Below, one piece after another: positions 55,643 through 64,000 of a DNA stretch of 64,000 bases. Position numbers and translations under genes: made by a program. The notes beneath the pieces were generated by a model that worked only from the letters and a program-made list of their open reading frames with translations, made no database searches and was not told where the DNA came from. The stretch is from Ilyonectria destructans. Taxonomy: Eukaryota > Ascomycota > Sordariomycetes > Hypocreales > Nectriaceae. How positions within the stretch are numbered: the first letter of the stretch is position 1; the number at the start of each line of letters is the position of its first letter. The stretch lies in assembly GCA_020740775.1 (NCBI GenBank), contig JAHEWK010000013.1, positions 1,984,001-2,048,000 on the forward strand. The letters are read 5' to 3'.

Positions 55643-58174
55643 TCAGATTATGTTTGCAATGCTCAGACGGTCCTTGGAGTTCCCAGGGGCGCTCCCGCTC
55701 GCGCTCTGATTGCTGCCGGTTGCCGGGCTCGCTCTTCCGCTGGCATCTCCCAGCCTTGGGGCCTCGGATCCGAAGCGTGGGACTTCGCCTAGCCGAGGGA
55801 TTTCCACCGCTGGGCCAGGCGTCTCGCTCTTGATCGGCGGGGGCAACGTCCACGTTGGGTTCGAGGGCGTGGGAGTGGGCGTCACGTTTCCCGCAACGTC
55901 CAGCCCGCGGACGGCGGCCTCAAGCCTCACCCATCCGCCCCATTCCCTATCCTCCGTCTCTGTCAGGCCTGTTCGCGTCTCCGAGCTGACGAGACCGCTG
56001 CTTGCTCCTGCGGCCTGCGATAGCACGGGGGAGGAAATGGGGGGGAGTTGTGCCTCACGCTCCAGACCGGCCCAGAGCCAGGAGGCGTCTGGGGATGCTT
56101 GGAGGTCCGCTGACACGTATGCCAGCAGATCTTCATCTCGTGACAGCATTTGGAGGATAGAATTGTGATCGATCGACGGGCGTGGGGCGCCAAAGGGGGG
56201 AGGGGGTGCACTCCGGGATAGGTAGTTGGCGAATTCGGCCTTTTTCGTCCCCAAGGTGGAAACGAAGAACGACAAGAATCGGCCACATGGAGTTGCAACA
56301 TCTCTCCGTGTGCTTATCGAAGCCAGGGCTCTGATACATGTGGTGGCGTGGTCTAGATACCCTGTGAGAAGTAGAAATAGAGTACATCGGAAAATGTGCG
56401 TTGTGAGGAGGGCCGTTGCTCCGTCGGCGAGGAGCGAAGTGTTCGATCGGTGCAGGAGAGAGGCAGTCTCGAGAGCCACGTGCGTGCAGCTCTCTACAGA
56501 GGCAAGTCGGGCTTCGAGGGGGTAGCCCGGATCAAGGTGGTGTCGGTGGAGGAGCATTCGAGCGTGGAAGAGGTATGCTAGGGGCGCAAGGAAGTGAGGC
56601 GCCAGCGGAACGGTGCTAGAAGGATCGCAAGCTGGCGGAAAGGTGCCGAGACACTTATTGAAATGCTCTTCGAAAGTTGACAGTTGGACCGATGACAATG
56701 CTGGTGGCGTCAGAGCCGCGAGGAGTGCCGTGTAAGACCTGACAACGTGGATAACAGCAAGCAGCGAATGCGTTAGGGGCTCTGCACCGTTGGGCACCAG
56801 CATACCGCCTTCATGAATATACTGATCGTCTACCCCTGCAGGCAACGAAACATCGCAATCCTCGTCGTCGATCAAGACTGGCCGGCCGAGCTCAGTAGCG
56901 AGAGTCCTGTCCAGGATGTAGATGGTCCACCACGTCCTCCGGCGCATCTCGCCCTCGATCACTGGCCACGGCCCCGACTCAGAGTAAAGTCCAAGGTCTT
57001 GGCCGACTCGGACTGCCCTGCCCAACCATGTCCATGCTGCGGATTTCAAATTCATCTCGTTGAGGCATAGGGAAATCAAAGCTAGCGCCCTCGCGTTATC
57101 TAGCCCGAAGTCGTCGTTCCAAGGGTCAAGCATCTTGTTTGCCATTTCAAGGAACTCAGCGGGCTGGTAGAACGAGGCTGATTGCGATGCAGAACCGAAC
57201 AGACTGCCAGCAGCGAGAACGGAGAAGAAGAGTGAAAGCCATGTTGGCGACGCCCTGGCCAAGCCACTGCTGGAGTATAGGTTTTCAACTGCCGCTCGGA
57301 ATGTTGGGAAGTGTAGAATCGGAAACATCGCATGGGATGATGTGTAGTAGCCGTGTAGTAGCTGGTCCACGACGTGCCGCGGAGGAAGTTCCGGCTTTGG
57401 GGGGTTGAAGGACGCCAGACCTGCAGTGCGGTATTGCGCCGGAGGCTTCCAGACGCCCTTCGAGAAGTTCCGCACGTTCGCTCGTGCTCTGGCCAGTTCC
57501 GGGACAGGTGCCGGTCGTTTTCGTCGCTTCGGTTCTGATCCGATCGCTGGTAGTAGAGGAGCTGGTTGATCTGGCGCCTCCATGTCCAAGTCCATCGACC
57601 CGTCCTTGTCTTGGAGCATCCGCCGCAAACCATTGTTCTCCCTCTTTACCCGTTCCATCTGCTTCTCCAGATCCTGGACCTGCTTGATCGACGACATGCG
57701 CCGGTTTGTCTCCTTGGTAAACTGGCACTTGACATTTCGGCTGGAGCACTCGGAGCAACTCGTCGTCTCAGTGGCATCGCACTTGACCTTCCTCTCCCGG
57801 CAGGCGTCGCAACTCGGATCCTTTCTGCGTTGGCGATAGGCCCGTTTCTGTCCCTGTGAGCCGGGGAGATGGGCGCTTGAAGGGCCCGGGGTGCTCGTTA
57901 CAGAATCAGTCGAGGCAAGAGACTCCTGCCCCAGGGACGAAGACGTGGCCATTGGGGTGTACGGTTGGAATCCCTGGCTGACTGAAGGAAGATGCGGGAT
58001 GCCAATCGGCTGGGGCGTCGGCGCCGCATTTAATCTTGGGTTGGCGCTCATTACTCCGGCAAGATACTGCGACGAAGGCCTAGGCGAGGTAGCAGACGAG
58101 ACTGAAGAAGAGTCGTACGATCTGGTGGACAGATTTGGAGATCGAGCATAGGGATTCTGTGATGAAGAAGCCAT
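55643..58174 (-). CDS. Zn2Cys6 transcription factor with fungal_trans domain
   Basis: Intronless 843-aa nuclear regulator. The zinc cluster is at residues 122-150 with spacing C-x2-C-x6-C-x7-C-x2-C-x6-C (CDACRERKVKCD is the first half), preceded by a basic KRAYRQRRK. A coiled-coil dimerisation segment follows (QVQDLEKQMERVKRENNGLR). The fungal-specific transcription factor domain occupies roughly residues 280-560. Its landmarks are HGYYTSSHAMFPILHFPTF, WLGRAVRVGQDLGLY, RRRTWWTIYILDRTLATELG and the RPxLIDDEDCDV block. The tail is Pro/Ser/Gly-rich. The frame extends to an ATG at 58279 (35 more residues, Pro-rich); MASSSQNPYARS at 58174 was preferred. No target pathway can be assigned from sequence. 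Confidence 0.88.
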   Translation of the reverse strand: MASSSQNPYARSPNLSTRSYDSSSVSSATSPRPSSQYLAGVMSANPRLNAAPTPQPIGIPHLPSVSQGFQPYTPMATSSSLGQESLASTDSVTSTPGPSSAHLPGSQGQKRAYRQRRKDPSCDACRERKVKCDATETTSCSECSSRNVKCQFTKETNRRMSSIKQVQDLEKQMERVKRENNGLRRMLQDKDGSMDLDMEAPDQPAPLLPAIGSEPKRRKRPAPVPELARARANVRNFSKGVWKPPAQYRTAGLASFNPPKPELPPRHVVDQLLHGYYTSSHAMFPILHFPTFRAAVENLYSSSGLARASPTWLSLFFSVLAAGSLFGSASQSASFYQPAEFLEMANKMLDPWNDDFGLDNARALALISLCLNEMNLKSAAWTWLGRAVRVGQDLGLYSESGPWPVIEGEMRRRTWWTIYILDRTLATELGRPVLIDDEDCDVSLPAGVDDQYIHEGGMLVPNGAEPLTHSLLAVIHVVRSYTALLAALTPPALSSVQLSTFEEHFNKCLGTFPPACDPSSTVPLAPHFLAPLAYLFHARMLLHRHHLDPGYPLEARLASVESCTHVALETASLLHRSNTSLLADGATALLTTHIFRCTLFLLLTGYLDHATTCIRALASISTRRDVATPCGRFLSFFVSTLGTKKAEFANYLSRSAPPPPFGAPRPSIDHNSILQMLSRDEDLLAYVSADLQASPDASWLWAGLEREAQLPPISSPVLSQAAGASSGLVSSETRTGLTETEDREWGGWVRLEAAVRGLDVAGNVTPTPTPSNPTWTLPPPIKSETPGPAVEIPRLGEVPRFGSEAPRLGDASGRASPATGSNQSASGSAPGNSKDRLSIANII

Positions 58175-61100
58175 AGTCGAGTGCCCTTTGGGGTCCCACC
58201 CTCTGGCGGGTTGGTTGAGGGGGCTCTCCACGGGTTCCCCAACGGGACGGATACCGGGCAGCCGATGATGAACGATCATGCAAACTACTCTGGACTAGAA
58301 TCTGGGAGTAGGGTTAATTATACACGAGAGGACCTCCCACGTCTTGCCCTTGACCAAGATGGACGAGCCGGCGAGGAGGACGCTACTTGTTTGTCAAGCG
58401 ACCCTGGGCTGGGGCCCGGAGCAACACCGCGGCCGACGTCTTCTGACACGGCGAATAGTGCAAACCCCGGCTCAGCAATGGGGGTAGCTTGAAGATAATG
58501 CAGGGCTGTGTAACCCAACACCTCTCTGGTCGGATGTAAGCCTTTGGGGCTCTGGTGTCGTCCAACCCGGATCACAGTTCGAAGAATCCCAGACAAGATT
58601 ACGATACCGGGAACGGGTGGCTATGCCGTGTGGCGTCGTGTTGATCCCAAGATGGCATCTGGGTTCAGGCCAGTAGGTCCAGCAAGAAGAAGAGAGCCTG
58701 CACAAATCGAACCTGGCAAGTAGTCGAGTGTTGGTGTCCTTCCAGGAGTGGCAGGTTAGTGGTCTTCCTTGCCACCCAGCCACAGTGTTGTTGGAAGAGT
58801 CGGGAGGTGAGGCGGAGACACGCAACGCACAAGGCTAGGGGGAGGCGGCGTAAGTTTGGTACGAGAGTGGGAATAGAGGGAAATGTTTAGAAGAAGATGG
58901 CGTCTGCAAGTAAGTATATTGCTGCCCATCCATCAGTCGCCGGGTACAGCAACAGCACCGTGTTAGTGGCGCTGGTCCGTGATCCGGGGCTCTCCGCTCC
59001 TTAAAGCAGATTCGGAAATATTATCTGGGCCAGGTAGGTATGGGAAATGGGGGGCCGGAGGGGAGGAGCCAGACCCTTGATAAATTGGCTGAGCAGGGCT
59101 GTTGAGATCAGCCAGGGCCGCTAACGTGTTTCGAGCGGAGTTGGGCATCCTGGTGGAAGTCACCAGTAAGAACCCCAGATCCTAGTCATCCTTGGAGGTG
59201 ACGGGTCCAACAAGTGCTTGTTTCCAAGCTGAAGGAGAGCTGTCAGGACCCACGAGGTGAGGCATCTTGGAGGAGCCCTAAGGGCCCCCGGTGCTTAGTA
59301 TCTTCGCTATCAATCTCCTTGTAGATGGAGGCCGGATACAACGCAAGGCTCCAAGGTATGGCTCTCCCGCCGAGGGGTGCATTGGATGATTGGGCTCCGC
59401 CATGTCATGTACAAGGACGATAGGAGATAAATCCCAGTGCGGCTCGACAGCCTGTACCAAGCCGTCGGCATCTGGCCCGTCTTGGGGCTTCGGCGGGACT
59501 AGTTTGGGGGAGTGATGTGCACACGGGACCCATTGGAGGATTTGGGATTATGGTCTGGTGTTAACTGCTATGCCATGTGTTACCCCCGGCCCCTGGTTCG
59601 CCATCCTTCAGTCAACATGTTGCATGACTCTGAAGATCCGAAAATGATTCCCTCGTCGGCTTGGAAGCCACGTTCCCAATGCTCTCTTGACTGCAGGTCA
59701 TGGACATGACTTTGACCCACGTGCTGACTCAGGATCAACGCTGGGTTATACAGAACGCGGCATATGGCTCGGCCAGCAGCGTGGTCGGGTTGGGCGTTTG
59801 CTCGGATGTAGCCGTGGGAATAGAAGTGACTGAGGCTTGACGAAGCATAGGATACACGCACGGTAAACCCCGAAGATTCCCTCCCAGGTGAGTGTTGAAT
59901 GTAACGTGATGCCATAGCCAAATGGGCGTGTACTATGTAATGAACATAGCTCGTTCCTCAATCTCGGCTTGCCCTACTCGTGGAGAATTAAAGCCACTGA
60001 TTGAGTTAGAGCGCTTGGAACTCTGATTCATGGTCTCCATGTCCTCCGTGGTCTCCTTGCCTTCCTTGCCAGACGCGTGGCGTCACCAGCCGTTGAATGA
60101 AGGCCCGGGGGGATTGGAATGGGGACTGGGATGGGGACGGAGCCAAAGACGGGGCCTAGGGCGGGTATGGCTGACCTCGCTGGTGGCTTCTTAGACGCCC
60201 AAAGACCATGCCCTTAGCCGATTCGAGGCCCTCGCCCGAGCTGTGGCTAGGGTTGGTCTGCTTGGATGACTCCAGGAAGCCTGCAACTTGCCGTTGGGCA
60301 CACGGCCTGCCGAAGCCTGTGGGTTCGGCCATGGTGGTTTCCGAGGGGGTGCCACCCTTCCATGTGTTCGCCAATGGCACAGTTGTATCCGCCGCCTTGG
60401 GTGGGAACATGATGACGAGTCCCCCAGTAGGGGTCGTAGTGGGGATTCGGGCTAGAGCCGAGTGAACCGCCGGGAGGGAAGGGCTGGACGGGCGGCTCGC
60501 CGGGGTCCCGTGGTCGAGGAGGAATCTCGATGTTTGCTAGGGACGAATGGTACTGCACGGAGTACACACTAGTGGCAGGCGTCCGCTAGGCATGGTCTGA
60601 AGTACAGGGCCGCCTTGCATGTAACAGAGCGCCAGGGCTGTTGGATGCGCAGCACCGGGCGACGCAGACGCGAATATGGTTTGCCTCGAAGCAATCTGGC
60701 ATCAGATATGTGGGATCTGAGGGCGCCAGGGCTCCGAGGTGCGGTCGACTTGGCACATAGTCGCACACGGCACGGGAATGTCTCGCCTTCAATATCCCCG
60801 AGGTCTTGAGCCTAGGCTAGAGAAAAACGGGCATGGGAGATGCTATACGCGGAGCCCTGGTGGTGTCGTGGCCCCGGAAGCGAGCCTCAGGGACGTTGAT
60901 CTTCTGACGCCGTCGTCGTGTGGGTTATTAGAACCGCGTCTGACTCTCTTGGTGGGCGGCACGAGCGCTTGGCTCCTTAAAGACGCTGCCGATGAAGGGG
61001 AATGAATTGCCTTCCTGGGTACCGACTCAGCGAGACTACTCCGCGTCCGGCCGGGTGCTGGAAACACGCCGCCGAGAAGCGAGAGCGGGGCCGAGTCGCC

Positions 61101-64000
61101 GACTGGTTCTTAGAAGGTGACGAAGAAGAGCCTTCCTAACCTTAAAGTCACAAGGAGGCCGGGGACAGTTTGCGCTAAGTTGAGCTGGAAAGTGGGAAAG
61201 ACAGGATGGACGGGCCTCTGCTGCACGGTGCACCGGCAAGTTACCGATGGTTAGAGGCACAGCAAGCGCCGTCAACTAGAAGACTGGGAGTGGTGTCAAT
61301 TTTCGGTGATCCCTAATGCCCATGTCTTAGGTAGGTAGCTTTGTGGGCTGAGATTGGAGCTGGGTGACAAGTGACGAGGGGTTGACGATGTTGGAGCATG
61401 TTGGAGCTGCAGACTTCGCAGATGGAGATGGGGGGCGCATGCCGAGTGGACGCGCAGCCAGCACCCCGTAGCCTGATTCTTCGGCGATGAGCGGCGGCAA
61501 AATCGATCATCTTGACTTGGGATTGGCATGTTGGTTGGTAAATTTAGTTGAGTTGGGAATGGTCATAATGACGGGAGGTGGGCGGCCGAACCGATACGCT
61601 CCTACCTCAGGTAAGTTAGTGAGCCTGCTTGCTTGCACCGGCGTGCGCGCCTTCCGTGCCAGTGTGCACCCTCCACCTTTCACAGCACCTCCAGTCCCTT
61701 GCCCGTCATTTCTTGGACGCCACCCCACGTACCCTACCCAATTGCCTACTGCGTATGGAGTACAGCGTAGTACTACGAACATAGTACAGCCGTAGTTGAT
61801 TCGGACCACGCCCTGCAGACATCACAGCCAGACAGACGATGACTTTAGCGAGCGATCTCAGTTACACCTCCCGCGTCCTCAACACCAATTCAATATTCTC
61901 CCTAGCCCGCAGCCTATCACGTTGTTGTCATAGACGGACTACTTACCAATGAAGGTTGACAGATGCATGCGCCCCTACCGAGGGAGGAGAGCAATCAAGC
62001 AAGGGGTGCCTACGTACACATACTACGTACAGTACAGTAGGAGTCGCACCTTCCCTTGAGCAAGTGCCATCATGTCCAGCTCCGTAAATGGGCAGGAGTG
62101 CGACTTCGCAAGCGCAATCGGCGCCTGCCCCGTAACCCAACTTGCCTGTGTCCTCTGTCCTGCATCTATCCTGTTCGATTCTTACCCAATAGATGGATTT
62201 TCTATTCGGGTGGATGCGAAGCCTGGAAACTCCTGAGGCTGGCGTGGCCTGCCAACTTTGAAGGAGCCCTTGCCCTGGAAGCTGGCGGCGCCTCTTGCAG
62301 CATCGTCGCCTTCAAAAGCCTTGGAAACTCCACATCTTTGCTGCCAGCCCCGGTCCCTTCCATGCTTCCTCTCCCTGCTGTCTCTGCTGGGGCCGCTCCT
62401 TGACCACTCCTTGGCCTCTCCCTGTGTCCTCGACTCGACCACAACGGGCTTTGCCACGCCAGCCCGGAGCGACGATCAAACGCACACCCCGACACTGGAC
62501 GCGCCCCCTCCCGTCGGCCCATACCAACGATTCTGGCCGTCAAAGTCCCCCAAGGGCGCGCGGCAAACCCAGTTACACATCCAGGGCCACCAGCGCCATC
62601 GCCACGCCTCGCACCGTTTCGCACTCGCTCGTTGGAGAGCCTCCGTCCGTGTGCTACGTCCTGCTAGTTACAGCTCCGGGCCTTAAGGAGGAGAAAGTGG
62701 GCTGGCCAACGTGCTACGTGCTACGTAACACGGTTGAACCGCCTCCACTTAAGACTCCCTAGGCTGTCGAGGTGCAGATGCGACGGATGTCCGACCCGAC
62801 TTCGAGAACAAAATACTCTGGCCCGGTCTGTTGTCCGGAAAAGGGCAGAAGCGACAGAGACGCCGGCCCTACGGCTGATGTGGAGCTCAGCCACTTCCCA
62901 CCCGCCATTGGATGCAAGCCGGAAGCGCGATGCGTCGACTTGCCCTGCCCTCCATTCATCTCTTTGGCTGGCTACTCTGTACATAGCAGTAACCCCATGC
63001 TAATGCTCGGTACAGTACCCGTTAGCAGCACTATTCTCTTGGCTGTCGTCGACCCAACGACACGGCGGCCCGTCGCGTCGCTACCTGGAGGTTCAACGAG
63101 CCCCTGCCATCAACGTGTGTCAGGGCGACGCACGCAATCACACCTTATCCAGCCTCCCGGACTGCTCTGACCACGAAGTACGTACCCCCAACTCCAACAG
63201 GCCGGCTTGCCCTTGGTGATGGCGACGGGTTGGTGGCCGTCAAAATGAGGCCCCATGCGGGTGTCCTTCCCGTCATTGGGTCTTGCCTCCTAGTGGGGCG
63301 ATGTTGGCCCGCCTTGTGCACGTTGAATCTGGGATGGGCCCCCTTATCCAACCGAACGGTTCTTTTACCGGACGTGGTGATCGGTTCCCACAGAACCTCC
63401 CACTTCCCATCACGAATGACACCCGACGGCCGATACGTACAACATCCACTCCCGTTGACCAACCCGGCCGATGGCCAAGACAGGGGGAAGAGGGTCCAGC
63501 ACCCTGTTTCGTCCACGTGCCACTATCACGTATGATCACTCATGCTGTGCCAGTCATGGCTGCGGGACAAGCCACGCCAGCGCGGGCTTGAGTCTGGTTG
63601 CATCTACCCGCTGATCTCCATTCCGGCACATAGAGTCTCACGCAGCTTGGTGAGATGTCACTGTGAAAGTGCACGCCTGTGGCAGCCCACCGTCTTCCAA
63701 TGCACAGGACTTGATATTGCTCGGTTAGGCCAGCGATCTGCGAAAACTGTTCCTCATTATTCAGCTCGCCCGGTACGACATGGATCTCTCGTTTCTCGCC
63801 GGCGCCGGCATTGCCCATATCTGGCAAACTGCCGACAGAGCTTGGGCCTGGAGGCTTTCGTCAAGTTCATGCCGATTCTTGCGCGCTAGTCGTTTTTATT
63901 GAGACATTCTAGCCGCCAATGGCTGGGGACATCTTTTCCCCATCTGCCTCCCCACAAGAGGGCCTTGACACGGTCCACCATCCATCGACTGCAACCCACA
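58175..64000. other. Long gene-free terminal region
   Basis: A 5.8 kb interval running to the window edge. No frame exceeds about 155 codons. The longer ones (62202-62762, both strands) overlap each other in several frames, and I could not build a spliced model around any of them. Composition is fairly GC-balanced and does not look like decayed transposon. TACGTA/GTAC-rich words cluster near 61750-61800 and 62005-62040, and a small inverted repeat lies at 62999-63026. It may be promoter space for a gene beyond the window, or hold non-coding RNA that cannot be seen by eye. Confidence 0.4.

Noticed and set aside
62202..62762. Overlapping 115-155-codon frames near the window end
   Set aside because: Four or more overlapping frames on both strands in a C-rich stretch, none with family features.

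Overview
This is a nuclear segment from a filamentous ascomycete, most likely a sordariomycete. The evidence is 46-60 bp introns with a fungal branch point, gene families such as HET, DUF2293, ERT1/AcuK and fungal ZIP4, and dense but not operonic gene order. The species cannot be named from the sequence alone. I could assemble 16 protein genes by joining exons at splice sites, plus one tRNA, one retroelement relic and one possible gene fragment.

Layout. 0-11.5 kb is a housekeeping block. DAD2 (minus) and SGO1 (plus) are a divergent pair of chromosome-segregation genes. VPS29 (minus) and RRP12 (plus) are a second divergent pair, followed by a DUF2293 gene (minus). A 3.8 kb gene-free region leads to a bZIP regulator at 15.3-17.1 kb. 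17.8-25.4 kb looks like accessory DNA. It holds a HET-domain gene, a possible gene fragment, a decayed Ty3/gypsy relic, a cytochrome P450 and a membrane-anchored histidine-acid-phosphatase-like protein that has lost its catalytic residues. 25.4-29.4 kb is gene-poor, with a tRNA-Gln(CUG) and short tandem repeats. 29.4-45.6 kb carries a KDM4/Rph1-like JmjC demethylase, a lineage-restricted protein with an F-box-like start, an unusual protein kinase, a kynurenine-type aminotransferase with a mitochondrial presequence, and xanthine dehydrogenase. After another 3.4 kb gap come the gluconeogenesis regulator AcuK/ERT1, the meiotic gene ZIP4/SPO22 and a Zn2Cys6 factor. The last 5.8 kb has no recognisable gene.

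Most notable. The ZIP4/SPO22 model is intact at every splice junction, yet contains one in-frame TAG where a tryptophan codon is expected. That TAG lies in the loop of a perfect 7-bp hairpin with T at -1. This is the context described for sexual-stage A-to-I mRNA editing in sordariomycetes, which would turn UAG into UGG. The gene may therefore be readable only when edited, in the stage where a crossover protein is needed. Other points of interest are two GC-AG introns (DAD2, VPS29), a Zn2Cys6 domain split over 18- and 23-nt microexons (AcuK), the degenerate phosphatase, and an aminotransferase with two possible starts.

All exon joins were made by eye from splice consensus and reading phase. 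Family assignments rest on recognised motifs, not on database searches.
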